A stretch of 64,000 nt of DNA from CAZFER01 sp964517495 (GCA_964517495.1 CAZFER010000027.1:11469-75468); one strand, 5' to 3'. Counted from the stretch's first letter, positions 34,144-43,703 are shown. A program made the numbers and translations. Notes: a model not told the origin generated them from the sequence alone.

Positions 34144-35181
34144 GTGAATCTGGATAAAACGTTCCAAAAAACCATTAACCGTCGCCAGTGGATTCAGCAG
34201 GTTTCGAACTCTGGTCTGTCATTGGTAACGGTGGGTACTTTATTACATTCCTGTGGCGATTCTGGCGATCAGAAACTGACTATTGGGGTGGCGTTTGATA
34301 CGTTGCAAACCGAATACTGGGTGGCAAGCATTAAAACCATGGAAGCGGAATTAAACAAGCGTGGTTATGAGATGCTTCAGGCGGTTGCCGATAATGACGC
34401 CAACCGACAGCTGGAGCAGGTTAATAATTTCATCGCCCAGGGAGTGGATGGCATTATTATTGCTCCTAAAGATGGCCAAAGCGTGTTGAAAATGATCCAG
34501 CGCTGCAATCGTGCCGATATTCCGGTGGTGCTTTATAACCGTCCGCCTGCCAAAAGTGATACAGACTCAGTTACAGTAGTCGCGGATAATTATGAAATTG
34601 CTAAAGCCACTGTGCAATATATGGTTGATAAGGCGAGAGAGAGTGGCAAAACATATAAAGGGATGATCCTGATCGGTGATTTGGGGGATGATAATTCCAT
34701 CAAGCGGCGGGATGGATATTTTGATGCAATCCATGCCAACCCCGATGTGGTTGAAGATACCGCCCAGGTACCGACTGAGTGGGATAATGAAAAAGCGCTG
34801 GCGCGGATGACCAATGCCATGCAGGCTCATCCGGATATTGATTTTATTTTTACATCATCTGACCTGCATCTTCCGGCGATTGTGCAAGTATTAAAGACAG
34901 TTGATAAATACCACAAAATTGGTGAGCCGGGCCATGTTTTACTAGGTGGATTTGATGGTGATAACACCGCTTATCAAATGATGGTGGATAAATATCTTGA
35001 TGCTGACGGTGTGCAGGATATGTATTTTGAAAGTGAAAAGGCCGTGCAGGCGATTGTGGATCTTCGGGCAGGCAAAGAGGTGGCATCGATTATAAAGGAT
35101 CCGGGGTTTGTCATTCACCAGGAGAATCTCGAACAAATGGCATCCCGCATGTGGGGTGCACAATTCGAGCCGCAAGCCTGA
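34144..35181 (+). CDS. Sugar ABC transporter substrate-binding protein (ribose type)
   Basis: A 345-aa type I periplasmic binding protein. GTG start at 34144 follows GGAGAGG. The N-terminus has a twin-arginine-like motif (NRRQWIQQV) and then a lipoprotein-like LLHSCGD, so it is probably an anchored receptor. The mature part starts KLTIGVAFDTLQTEYWVAS and continues with NNFIAQGVDGIIIAPKDGQ, IPVVLYNRPP, YKGMILIGDLGDDNSIKRR, DFIFTSSDLHLPAIVQVL and LLGGFDGDNTAYQMM, the typical hinge-linked two-lobe pattern of ribose/xylose receptors. First gene of an operon with a permease, an ATPase and a second permease. Confidence 0.95.
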   Translation: MNLDKTFQKTINRRQWIQQVSNSGLSLVTVGTLLHSCGDSGDQKLTIGVAFDTLQTEYWVASIKTMEAELNKRGYEMLQAVADNDANRQLEQVNNFIAQGVDGIIIAPKDGQSVLKMIQRCNRADIPVVLYNRPPAKSDTDSVTVVADNYEIAKATVQYMVDKARESGKTYKGMILIGDLGDDNSIKRRDGYFDAIHANPDVVEDTAQVPTEWDNEKALARMTNAMQAHPDIDFIFTSSDLHLPAIVQVLKTVDKYHKIGEPGHVLLGGFDGDNTAYQMMVDKYLDADGVQDMYFESEKAVQAIVDLRAGKEVASIIKDPGFVIHQENLEQMASRMWGAQFEPQA

Positions 35182-35224
35182 TCATTATTATTTTCGCTCC
35201 GTTGCCCTTGCTGAGGTAGAACGA

Positions 35225-36214
35225 TTGTTAAAGAAAATCTTTCTGTCTGAATATTTTATATTGTATATCAGTGTATTCTATTTTTTGGTGTTCATTCCGT
35301 TTGAACCCCAACTGGCCTCGTCCCGTAATCTGCAGAATATTTTTTCGAATATGCTGCCCTTGTTGATTGTGGCGATCGGGCAGACCTATGTGTTGATTAC
35401 CGCCGGGATTGATTTATCGGTGATGTCTATCATCGCGATCACCAGTGTGGTTGGCGCGTCGATCATGACGCTGGATAACGGATTTATGGCCGGTTCGCCT
35501 TTGGCTGTTCCCACGGCGATTTTGGTGATGCTGGTGATTGGAATGTTGATTGGATTATTAAATGGCGCTGCTGTGGCTTTTTTGGAGATGCCGCCTTTTA
35601 TTGTGACGTTGACGGGGATGATTTTCTTTGAGGGATTGGCAGTTTGGTATTCAAATTTATTTACGAAAGCGAACAATATACCATCCAATAACATTTCGAA
35701 TTTCCCCGCCTTATTTGATGAAATCGATTGGGGGTCGTTTTTTGGTATTCCCTATCCATTTTTTATTGCGCTGGCTCTCGTCATTCTTGCCATATTTATA
35801 TTGAATCGAACGGTGATGGGACGATGGATTTTTGCGATTGGGCATAACCCTCAAGCCGCGAAAATATCCGGTGTGCCCATCAAGCGCACCATTCTATTTA
35901 CCTATGTTATTTGTGGTTTTTGTGCGGCATTGGCATCGGTGATTTACACGTCAAGGCTGGGAGCCAGCAATACGGATATCGGGGATAAATTGCTTAATGT
36001 GATTGGGGCGGCGGTAATTGGTGGAACCAGTTTGTTTGGGGGGAGGGGAAAAATCCCTTGGACCATTTATGGGGTGCTTTTTATCACCTTGATTGAGAAT
36101 ACTTTGGTAATGTATAACCTTTCGTTTTATATCATTATGTTCGTAAAAGGAATCATTATTTTAACCGCGGCCTTTTTGGATGCGGTTCGTTACCGGATGA
36201 TGACGGCGAATTAA
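35225..36214 (+). CDS. Sugar ABC transporter permease 1 (RbsC family)
   Basis: Inner-membrane permease of 329 aa with eight to ten hydrophobic segments. I choose TTG 35225 as start because GAGGT (35213-35217) lies seven bases upstream and the product then has normal length. Longer versions would overlap the receptor gene by over 70 bp. Family marks are LPLLIVAIGQTYVLITAGID followed by LSV, NGAAVAFLEMPPFIVTLTGM, WIFAIGHNPQAAKISGVPI and VIGGTSLFGGRGKIPWT. It pairs with the permease encoded at 37735, so the channel is probably a heterodimer. Confidence 0.93.
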   Translation: MLKKIFLSEYFILYISVFYFLVFIPFEPQLASSRNLQNIFSNMLPLLIVAIGQTYVLITAGIDLSVMSIIAITSVVGASIMTLDNGFMAGSPLAVPTAILVMLVIGMLIGLLNGAAVAFLEMPPFIVTLTGMIFFEGLAVWYSNLFTKANNIPSNNISNFPALFDEIDWGSFFGIPYPFFIALALVILAIFILNRTVMGRWIFAIGHNPQAAKISGVPIKRTILFTYVICGFCAALASVIYTSRLGASNTDIGDKLLNVIGAAVIGGTSLFGGRGKIPWTIYGVLFITLIENTLVMYNLSFYIIMFVKGIIILTAAFLDAVRYRMMTAN

Positions 36215-36220
36215 GAAACC

Positions 36221-37738
36221 ATGACGGATACCATACTTGCATTTAACCACATTGGGAAACAGTACTTTGGTGTACCGGTACTGCAAGCGATTAGTATGGA
36301 TTTAAAGCAAGGGCATATTCTTGGTTTGGTGGGGGAAAATGGGGCGGGGAAATCGACTTTAATGAATATAATGGGGGGTGTGGTTCCCGCGGATGAAGGG
36401 TATATGACGCTTTATGGCCAAAGGTATTCCCCACAAACACCATCGGATGCATATGTGCATGGGATTGCGTTTATCCATCAGGAACTTAATTTGTTCTCTA
36501 ATTTAAGCGTGGCGGAAAATATTTTTATTCATGATTTTCCAACTAAAAATTGCTTGGGGCTTACTTGGATTAATCATAAAGAAATTCAATCAAGAGCAAA
36601 ATCATTGCTTGAAACCGTGAATTTGGATATCTCACCCAATACCTTGATTGAAGATTTATCCACGGGCGAACGTCAGTTGGTTGAGATTGCCAAAGCGTTG
36701 AGTTTGGAGGCCAGGATCATTATTTTTGATGAGCCTACCACCTCATTGAGTTCGCAAGAAAAGGAAAAACTTTTTGATTTGATTGAATCTTTACGCGACA
36801 AAGGCATATCGATGATTTATATTTCGCATGCGTTGGACGATGTTATGCGGCTTTGTGATGATGTTGTTGTGTTAAGAGATGGAAAACTGGTCAAACAAGG
36901 GGCGAAAGATTCTTTTACGACACAAACGATTATCTCGGCGATGGTGGGGCGTGACTTGGACCAGATTTTTCCCGAGCGATCGATAACCTTTGAAGAAGAC
37001 GTTTTGCTCAGGGTGGAATCGCTTTCCTATCCAGAAATCATTCACAATATAAATTTCCAACTTTATCGAGGTGAAATTTTGGGAATAGCGGGGCTGATGG
37101 GATCGGGGCGAACGGAGTTAGCGAAGATTCTATTTGGTTTGGATCCTTATACACAAGGGCGTATTACATTGCAGGGAGAGGAAATCACCTCTCAATCCAT
37201 CCGAAATCGAATTCGGCAGGGATTATCGTTTCTTACGGAAGACCGGCGGCAGGAAGGTTTGTTGATGGATGCTTCGATCCAGGAGAATATTGTGCTTGCC
37301 TCATTACCCCTGTTTTCAACAGCGTCTATTGGTATTCTTTCCCGGCAAAAGATTGAGCATGAATCAAACTATATCGCTAATACGATTCAACTTAATTATC
37401 AATCCTTAGCCACCCAAGCAGTTAAAACCCTCAGCGGTGGCAACCAACAGAAGACAGTGCTGGCAAAATGGTTGCTGAGGAAGCCTTCTGTTCTGATCCT
37501 GGACGAACCAACACGGGGAATTGATGTGGGTGCAAAGTTCGAGATATATAAAACCATGAATGAGATCACTTCCAATGGAGGAGGTATTCTGTTTATCTCA
37601 TCAGAAATAGAGGAACTCCTGGGGATGTGTGACCGAATAATGGTAATGCGAAACGGGGAAATACGGCGTGTTTATCGCCGGGATGAGTTTGATCAGGAAA
37701 TGATACTCCGATCGGCATTGGGAGAGGATTCAGCGTGA
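36221..37738 (+). CDS. Sugar ABC transporter ATP-binding protein (RbsA/XylG family)
   Basis: A 505-aa ATPase with two fused nucleotide-binding halves. First half: Walker A GLVGENGAGKSTLMNIM, signature LSTGERQLVEIAKAL and Walker B IIIFDEPTTSLSSQEKE. Second half: the degenerate Walker A GLMGSGRTELAKILFG, signature LSGGNQQKTVLAKWL and Walker B VLILDEPTRGIDVGAK, as in the ribose/xylose/galactoside group where the second site is altered. It lies six bases after permease 1 and overlaps permease 2 by four bases (GTGA). Confidence 0.96.
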   Translation: MTDTILAFNHIGKQYFGVPVLQAISMDLKQGHILGLVGENGAGKSTLMNIMGGVVPADEGYMTLYGQRYSPQTPSDAYVHGIAFIHQELNLFSNLSVAENIFIHDFPTKNCLGLTWINHKEIQSRAKSLLETVNLDISPNTLIEDLSTGERQLVEIAKALSLEARIIIFDEPTTSLSSQEKEKLFDLIESLRDKGISMIYISHALDDVMRLCDDVVVLRDGKLVKQGAKDSFTTQTIISAMVGRDLDQIFPERSITFEEDVLLRVESLSYPEIIHNINFQLYRGEILGIAGLMGSGRTELAKILFGLDPYTQGRITLQGEEITSQSIRNRIRQGLSFLTEDRRQEGLLMDASIQENIVLASLPLFSTASIGILSRQKIEHESNYIANTIQLNYQSLATQAVKTLSGGNQQKTVLAKWLLRKPSVLILDEPTRGIDVGAKFEIYKTMNEITSNGGGILFISSEIEELLGMCDRIMVMRNGEIRRVYRRDEFDQEMILRSALGEDSA

Positions 37739-38757
37739 AATTCAATAGGCAATCGATCATACTGTTTCTTCTTGAAAACACCTCCATCTGGTTGTTTGTG
37801 TTGGTGATTGTGTTTTTTAGTGTGATGTCCGAACGTTTTTTGCACGTTAACAATCTTTTGAATATCGTCATCCAGACATCCGCCATCGGGATTGTGGCAA
37901 TTGGAATGACATTTGTTTTGTTGACGGCGGGGATTGATTTATCGGTGGGTTCCATCATGTTTATGTGTGCGGCGGTATCGGGGAAATTGGTTTATTCCGG
38001 TTATTCCCTTTTTCCGGCGATGGTGGCCGCTATGGCCGTAGGTTTGGTGTGTGGTACACTTAATGGATTTTTTGTAACACGGCTTAAAATGATGCCATTT
38101 ATCGTCACCCTGGCCACCCTTTTTTTATGGCGTGGAATCGCGCTTTGGATATCGCAAACCCGGGCGATGAATTTGCAGGAGAAACTGACATTCGCCAATG
38201 TTACGATTGCGAAGGTTCCATTGCCGGTTTGGATATTTCTGTTAATTATTCTTGCAGCCCATCTTGTTTTGACACGAACACCGTTTGGCCGACAAATATA
38301 TGCGGTAGGTCATGATAAAGAAGCAGCCCAAAAAGCGGGGATTCCGGCTGAGCGGATTTTGTTTCTTGTTTATTTGATTTGCGGTTTGTGCGCAACCATC
38401 GGTGGATTTATATTGCTGGCACAGTCGGGCGCGGTAAATCCCCAATTTGGAAAGAACCGCGAGTTTGATGCGATTTCAGCGGCGGTTTTGGGGGGGACCT
38501 CGCTTTTTGGGGGACGGGGTAAGGTTTTTCCGGGAACGGTTATTGGCGCCATCCTGATTAAAACGGTCGATAATGGATTGGTGATTTTACAGGCCAATCC
38601 GTATATTTACCCGCTGGTCACTAGTATGATCATTTTCATAGCTGTTTTGCTTGACAGCCAGCGTAATCGTTATTTGAAATCACTGAAGCGTAAAAAGATT
38701 AGGGTGGAATATGTCAACGTAAAATCTTCTGATCGATCAGAGTTGCAATCCTTATGA
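37735..38757 (+). CDS. Sugar ABC transporter permease 2 (RbsC family)
   Basis: A 340-aa inner-membrane permease, GTG start overlapping the ATPase stop. Segments FVLLTAGIDLSVGSIMFM, NGFFVTRLKMMPFIVTLATL, IYAVGHDKEAAQKAGIPAER and AVLGGTSLFGGRGKVFPGTV are typical. Like permease 1 it keeps the EAA-like loop contacting the ATPase. Two different permeases flanking one ATPase is the arrangement of YtfT/YjfF-type pentose and furanose importers. It is the last gene of the operon, facing hicA tail to tail. Confidence 0.95.
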   Translation: MKFNRQSIILFLLENTSIWLFVLVIVFFSVMSERFLHVNNLLNIVIQTSAIGIVAIGMTFVLLTAGIDLSVGSIMFMCAAVSGKLVYSGYSLFPAMVAAMAVGLVCGTLNGFFVTRLKMMPFIVTLATLFLWRGIALWISQTRAMNLQEKLTFANVTIAKVPLPVWIFLLIILAAHLVLTRTPFGRQIYAVGHDKEAAQKAGIPAERILFLVYLICGLCATIGGFILLAQSGAVNPQFGKNREFDAISAAVLGGTSLFGGRGKVFPGTVIGAILIKTVDNGLVILQANPYIYPLVTSMIIFIAVLLDSQRNRYLKSLKRKKIRVEYVNVKSSDRSELQSL

Positions 38758-38841
38758 ATTACTTCCAATATGCTACCTGCTATGCAATCTCTCCGATTAA
38801 CATTCCAAGTGCATATTGGCAAATTCTTCATTGGATTTTTT

Positions 38842-39024
38842 TTATTCATGGATTTCTAGATGTTTCAAAATATGTCTAACCAATTTTTTATCGATTTCTG
38901 TATGTCGTGGTACAGGTTGCTTCTTTCCCGTAGCGGGATTTTGATACAAGTCATGATTTCTACCATGTCTAATTAAAACACAACCTGCTTTGTTTAATAT
39001 TTTGATGAATTCCTTTCGCTTCAT
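38842..39024 (-). CDS. hicA: HicA-type mRNA interferase toxin
   Basis: A 60-aa dsRBD-like toxin that cuts mRNA when released from HicB. It shows the family pattern KRKEFIKILNKAGCVLIRHG, with the catalytic His in the RHGRNHDLY segment, then PVPRHTEIDKKLVRHILKHL. Its ATG overlaps the hicB stop (TCAT on the plus strand), so translation is coupled with antitoxin first. The pair sits between two convergent sugar operons. Confidence 0.92.
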   Translation of the reverse strand: MKRKEFIKILNKAGCVLIRHGRNHDLYQNPATGKKQPVPRHTEIDKKLVRHILKHLEIHE

Positions 39025-39209
39025 AAAGCGATTTCTTTCTCAGAATAATTTTCTGGAACATCATCCATCACCATAAGTTGGTAGGCATCTCGAATGTTTT
39101 CTTCCAACTCTTCCAACGTGTCACCCTGGGTCATGATTTCGGGATACTCTTTTAGTTTACCCAGCCAGAACTTGTCTTCTTTCCAATAAATAAGTGTATA
39201 GTTATGCAT
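39021..39209 (-). CDS. hicB: HicB-type antitoxin (short form)
   Basis: A 62-aa HicB: YTLIYWKEDKFWLGKLKEYP, then TQGDTLEELEENIRDAYQL, the degraded RNase-H-like fold that covers the toxin. It lacks the C-terminal HTH or ribbon-helix-helix DNA-binding domain of longer HicB proteins, so self-repression must work differently or be absent. It lies directly upstream of hicA with a 4-bp overlap. Confidence 0.9.
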   Translation of the reverse strand: MHNYTLIYWKEDKFWLGKLKEYPEIMTQGDTLEELEENIRDAYQLMVMDDVPENYSEKEIAL

Positions 39210-39312
39210 GGTTTAAACTCCCTACTCATTTTAGTTAATGGTTAGTATATGCATATCAAGTTTTTTTCTACCACTTTCCCAAGCTTTTCAGGAATCCTTT
39301 GAGCAATCAAGT

Positions 39313-40845
39313 TTACGATTCCAGTAGATCGATCATTGGTGATTTTGAAATATCCTTGATTTTTGGATATATTTTTTTATAGGATTTATAGCGGTTATCA
39401 TACGCTTTCATACTGGAATTATCAGGTTCGATGTGTGTTTTTTGTTTTACGGTTTGATTAACAGCGTCTAGAAGGGTTGTGTATATGCCTGTGCCGGTTC
39501 CAGCTAATAAGGCTGCGCCAAGGCAGGCCGCTTCGGTTACCAGGGGGACACGCAAGGGTATTTGGCATATATCGGCTTTGAGCTGAAGCCACAAGTCGCT
39601 TTTGGCTCCACCCCCCACGGCGTGCAGTTCGGATATGGACACACCACTTTCTTTTAGCAAATCCAGATTGATGCGCAGTTCAAAGGTCAGGCCTTCAAGA
39701 ATCGCTTTGGCGATGGTTGAACGGTTATCGGCGAAGGTTAATCCCAAGATGGCCCCCCGTGATTCGGTGTCGAGCCATGGTGTGCCGCTTCCCGCAAAAT
39801 GGGGGAGAACAAAAAGAGTGGTTGGGCCATCGGGAGCTTCATTCAAAATGAGGGAGTAGGAATCATTGTCGTTTGCTTTGGCTTTTTCGATCTGAGGCTC
39901 ACATAATGTGTCTCGAAACCAGCGCAAGAGAAGGCCACCACTATGGTTCAGAGTCATCGCCAGGTAGAGGCCGGGAACCACATGGCGATAGATAGAGATG
40001 TTGCCTTCCCGCAACTGATGATTGAGAGCGGGAGTATCCATCGCCACTTCGACCACTTCAGCGGTGCCGGTTGAGACCATGGCTTTACCGGATTCGATCA
40101 CGCCGCTACCCAGGGCGGCACAGGCTTGATCGTGGCCGCCACTGATGAATGCTACATCATGAATTAAACCTAACTGATCTTTCCATTCGGGTAATAAAGT
40201 GCCAATTGGTTGTAGATCGAGGGGAGAGAGTCGAGCCAGGCGTTGTGGATCGATTTCGCATCGTTCCAAAATATCATAAGCCCAGTCTTGTTTTTGTAGA
40301 TCGTACATCTGGGTTCGCGACGCCAGGCAATGGCCGATGACGGCCTGGCCGGTTAAGCGCTTCAAGATGAAATCTTCGTAAAGAAGAAAGTGCGTACTAT
40401 TTTGGAACAGATCCGGTTCATGGATTTTCAGCCAGAGCAATTTGGGCAGAGTGTTAATGGTATGAACCGGCATTCCGGTGCGCTCAAAAAGTTTCTCTGC
40501 CCCGAAGGTTTCGCACAACCATTGGTTTTCTGTATCTGTGCGGGTATCCATGCCCAGGATTGCTGGACGAAGTGCTTTCCCTTGCTTGTCCACGGGGATG
40601 ACTGCTTCACCCTGGCAGGAAAGAGCAATTGCTGTAGGGGGATCGGTATCTTTAATTTGTGAGGTGATGGCCTGAAGGCATTGCCAGGCTAGTTGAAAAA
40701 CTTGTTCAGCGTCTTGTTCCGCCCAGTTGGGATGAGGAGTCAAGATGGGGTATTCTTGGGTTTGTTGTGCGAGAATCGCCCCCTCCTGAGTGAACGCAAT
40801 GGATTTGCACCCTGTAGTACCAATATCAAGGCCAATGATGGACAT
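39313..40845 (-). CDS. xylB: FGGY-family sugar kinase, xylulokinase-like
   Basis: A 510-aa two-domain kinase that phosphorylates a ketose or polyol. N-terminal GLDIGTTGCKSIAFTQEG is the phosphate-binding loop. Also visible are ALSCQGEAVIPVDKQG, ILGMDTRTDTENQWL, the substrate Asp in FISGGHDQACAALGSG, and the C-terminal LHAVGGGAKSDLWLQLKAD followed by EAACLGAALLAGTGTG. It is closest in feel to xylulokinases, but kinases for other pentuloses (for example apulose or L-ribulose) look alike, so the symbol is tentative. It is the last gene of the six-gene sugar group and lies 30 bp after the isomerase-like gene. Confidence 0.88.
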   Translation of the reverse strand: MSIIGLDIGTTGCKSIAFTQEGAILAQQTQEYPILTPHPNWAEQDAEQVFQLAWQCLQAITSQIKDTDPPTAIALSCQGEAVIPVDKQGKALRPAILGMDTRTDTENQWLCETFGAEKLFERTGMPVHTINTLPKLLWLKIHEPDLFQNSTHFLLYEDFILKRLTGQAVIGHCLASRTQMYDLQKQDWAYDILERCEIDPQRLARLSPLDLQPIGTLLPEWKDQLGLIHDVAFISGGHDQACAALGSGVIESGKAMVSTGTAEVVEVAMDTPALNHQLREGNISIYRHVVPGLYLAMTLNHSGGLLLRWFRDTLCEPQIEKAKANDNDSYSLILNEAPDGPTTLFVLPHFAGSGTPWLDTESRGAILGLTFADNRSTIAKAILEGLTFELRINLDLLKESGVSISELHAVGGGAKSDLWLQLKADICQIPLRVPLVTEAACLGAALLAGTGTGIYTTLLDAVNQTVKQKTHIEPDNSSMKAYDNRYKSYKKIYPKIKDISKSPMIDLLES

Positions 40846-40875
40846 TTGTATCTTCCTTATTGCGTCAAATCAAGA

Positions 40876-42291
40876 TTAAAACATTCCAGCATGATGATAG
40901 ACATCCCAGCCTAAATAGTTTTCGAAGGCTTCGCATAGAATTTCAGAGGTATGTGACGCATTCATCGCCACGTGGTGTTCAAAGCCGTGATAGCAGATGT
41001 ATTTCATAAGGTGTTGCAAGTTGGGGATTTCGACCACGGCTTTTGAACCAAAGGTGTCGAGAGGATCATCGGTAAAATGCCCTTCGCCAACATAGGTGCG
41101 AATCATACCGTTGATATCATCGGTTGAAAGGCGGGCAAAGGTGATCGGTCCGGCGGGTGTTCGGCCTGCTACGGCGCCGTGAGTGGAGCCTTCGCCAATA
41201 ACGGTTTCCAGAATATCAGCTGTTTTGATTTTGATATCCGGAAGGAAGGTTTTGGCCCAGTTACCACAATGGAACAAGACGCATTTGTTGGGATCATCAC
41301 CATAGTTGTTGTTCCAATCCACCAAGGCGCTGGGACAGCCGGAGGCTTTTTGCAGAGCATACATTGATAACACACCAGCGATATCCACTTCGCAGGCGCT
41401 GGGCATCAATTTCTCGCTCATCATGCTCATCAGGGTGCATGAATTCACCCCGTAGTTCTCTTGAATGGAGGTCCAGCATTGAATGGCGGAGGCATCCAAA
41501 TCATATTCCGTCATCCATTCATCGATCACCACACCCAATTTGGCCATAGCCACCAAGGGTGCCTGAGGAACGCTGCCGGCGTCGGCATAGTCATTAATGG
41601 CTTGCAGTTGAGATTGCACTTTTTGATCACTATCCGATAACCGTTGGGCTTTTCCGAAGATTTCAGAGAGGTCGATGGTTTGCACGCTAATCCCAGCTTC
41701 TTGCAAGAGTTTTTCGCTATAACGAACAGTATTGAACGCATTGGGGCGAGCGCCGATGGCCCCCAAGCGGGCGTTCTTTAATCCGTTGACGACATGGCAT
41801 ACTTGAATAAATTCATCAAGGTCATCCTTGAAAGTCTGTGATTTGGGATCAACCGTATGGAGTGATGTTAAAGAAAAGGGATATCCATATTGGCGAAGGT
41901 TATTGCAGACGGAAATCTTGCCACAGAATGCATCGCGCCGACGTTCGACATTCATGCCATCCAACGCATCGGGATAGGCCTGAACCAATATGGGAATATT
42001 CAAACCGGACAGTTTAATGGTATCGGCTACTCCTTTTTCATCTCCAAAATTCGGTAAGGTAACTAATATACCATCAATTCGGTCACTGTTCTTTTTGAAC
42101 AGTTCTGCACACAGTTTTGCATGGCTCCAAGTTTCAACCGCGCCCAATTTGGTTGTTTCTTCATCCAAGATGACCGTGTCAATGTCAAGTTCCTGGCACA
42201 CACCGAGAATATCCTGGCGGCCTTCGGTGATTAATCGGTCAGGAAAGAAATCACGATTTCCTACGATAATGGCGAGTGTAGCTTTTGGCAT
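40876..42291 (-). CDS. L-fucose/L-arabinose isomerase-like protein
   Basis: A 471-aa cytoplasmic protein with the fucose/arabinose isomerase fold. Segments in order: GILVTLPNFGDEKGVADTI, ILVQAYPDALDGMNVERRRD, FCGKISVCNNLRQYGYPFSL, ARLGAIGARPNAFNTVRYSE, IQCWTSIQENYGVNSCTLMS, ACEVDIAGVLSMYAL and the C-terminal CYHGFEHHVAMNASHTSEIL. It probably interconverts an aldose and a ketose. Such family members can also act on other sugars, so the substrate is not fixed. It lies between the SAF oxidoreductase and the FGGY kinase on the same strand. Confidence 0.82.
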   Translation of the reverse strand: MPKATLAIIVGNRDFFPDRLITEGRQDILGVCQELDIDTVILDEETTKLGAVETWSHAKLCAELFKKNSDRIDGILVTLPNFGDEKGVADTIKLSGLNIPILVQAYPDALDGMNVERRRDAFCGKISVCNNLRQYGYPFSLTSLHTVDPKSQTFKDDLDEFIQVCHVVNGLKNARLGAIGARPNAFNTVRYSEKLLQEAGISVQTIDLSEIFGKAQRLSDSDQKVQSQLQAINDYADAGSVPQAPLVAMAKLGVVIDEWMTEYDLDASAIQCWTSIQENYGVNSCTLMSMMSEKLMPSACEVDIAGVLSMYALQKASGCPSALVDWNNNYGDDPNKCVLFHCGNWAKTFLPDIKIKTADILETVIGEGSTHGAVAGRTPAGPITFARLSTDDINGMIRTYVGEGHFTDDPLDTFGSKAVVEIPNLQHLMKYICYHGFEHHVAMNASHTSEILCEAFENYLGWDVYHHAGMF

Positions 42292-42332
42292 GTTTAGTCT
42301 CTCCTCAGCTTTTTTTTATCTAAAAAATTAAT

Positions 42333-43691
42333 TTACTTCTCGTTTTCATTTCCCAGTTTATTGATGGCATTCAATAGCCGATTCTCTGAGATTGTGCCGT
42401 CCATCCAATGATCTTGCAATCTTCGGAGTTGGATGACGGTTGAGTGATCGTCCAATTCGACATCGTCATAGGTAATCGGTTTATCCTTGTCTATTGGTCT
42501 TTTTACCATAGCTCCCTTGGCGAGTCCAATGGGGAGAAGGTTTTCCTGCTTGGCGGTCTCGAACGAATCAATCAGGCTATAAAACGAGGAGCCGCCAATC
42601 ATTTCCAGTTGTTCGCCTTCATTTAGATCGCGTTTGGCGACGGCAAAGACTTCAGAAACCAGGCGGTTCAAGGGTTCCATGTTGGATTGGTTTCGAATTA
42701 CCAGCATGGCACAGGTCAGGGGAACTTCAATGCTGCAAAGGTGGAAGGGACGGAATAAGGTGTAATAAGGACCATGCCCCATATCACGAAGAACCAGGGC
42801 TTCACGCAAACGGGGGTGATCGGTGGTGACGATCAGGAAGACACCGGGTGCCACCCGGCCAACGCCATAATCCACAACCCCCATTTTGTTCAGGCAACCC
42901 CCATCGATTTTTAGGGCGAAGGTTTTTTGTAAATCATCCCGGTTGGTCTGGGGGCCATGCATCCCGCGAATATCCGGTACCAGGCCGGTGGCGTTGGAGA
43001 CGGCTGCCATTTCAATCATGGTTTTGCTGCCATCCACGAACTCAATCAGCATGGTGGGCGTTAATCCACGCCGTGCGGCTTCTTTCGCCCATGCCGGATC
43101 ATCCGGACGGGCATAGCGGTCCAATGGATTGTTTTTGCCTTTCCCAGCGGCCACGATAGTGAAACCGAGTGATACCGCGAAGTCAAAGAGCTCCTTGCAT
43201 GCCGCCGGTTCGTCACCGGCGGCCAAGGCATAGAGTACGTTGTTTTGTTTGGCATACCAATTCAGGATGGGGCCAACGGTGATGTCCGTTTCGACATTCA
43301 TCATGGCCAGGTGTTGACCGTTGCGTGCGGACTGTAGGGCGGCCTGTGCTCCTATATCGGGGATACCGGTTGATTCAAGCATGACATCCACGCTTGTCAT
43401 CTGAGTGATAATATGGTAATCCCTGGAAATAATAAATTGGCCTTTGTTGACCGCATCATCCGCCTCATGTACGGATTGCACTTCGACAATTTCATTTTCC
43501 GTTTGACCGATTTTGTAAGCGTTTTTAGCGCGATCGATGTCGATATCAGCAACCGCGGCCACTACGATGCCTTTCATTTTGGTGACTTGGGCGACGACAT
43601 CGGTGCCCATTTGTCCAGCGCCAATCAGGCCGATTTTCACCGGTTTGTTTTGTTGCTGACGTTCACTAAGTTCCAGATGCATACCGATCAT
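42333..43691 (-). CDS. Homoserine-dehydrogenase-like oxidoreductase with C-terminal SAF domain
   Basis: A 452-aa NAD(P)-dependent protein. The Rossmann start is KIGLIGAGQMGTDVVAQV, followed by VAAVADIDIDRAKNAY and the catalytic-domain segment LYALAAGDEPAACKELFDFA. The C-terminal ~100 residues form a SAF domain (LPIGLAKGAMVKRPIDKDKP). This combination matches COG4091, annotated as predicted homoserine dehydrogenase, but the neighbours are sugar genes, not amino-acid genes. The true reaction may be on a sugar acid or a small polyol. It lies 12 bp after the zinc dehydrogenase gene. The reaction is unknown. Confidence 0.8.
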   Translation of the reverse strand: MIGMHLELSERQQQNKPVKIGLIGAGQMGTDVVAQVTKMKGIVVAAVADIDIDRAKNAYKIGQTENEIVEVQSVHEADDAVNKGQFIISRDYHIITQMTSVDVMLESTGIPDIGAQAALQSARNGQHLAMMNVETDITVGPILNWYAKQNNVLYALAAGDEPAACKELFDFAVSLGFTIVAAGKGKNNPLDRYARPDDPAWAKEAARRGLTPTMLIEFVDGSKTMIEMAAVSNATGLVPDIRGMHGPQTNRDDLQKTFALKIDGGCLNKMGVVDYGVGRVAPGVFLIVTTDHPRLREALVLRDMGHGPYYTLFRPFHLCSIEVPLTCAMLVIRNQSNMEPLNRLVSEVFAVAKRDLNEGEQLEMIGGSSFYSLIDSFETAKQENLLPIGLAKGAMVKRPIDKDKPITYDDVELDDHSTVIQLRRLQDHWMDGTISENRLLNAINKLGNENEK

Positions 43692-43703
43692 GTTTATTTC
43701 CTC

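Noticed and set aside
38764..38818. CCAATATGC / GCATATTGG inverted repeat after the importer operon
   Set aside because: The loop is over 30 bases and no T-tract follows, so it is not a convincing terminator.
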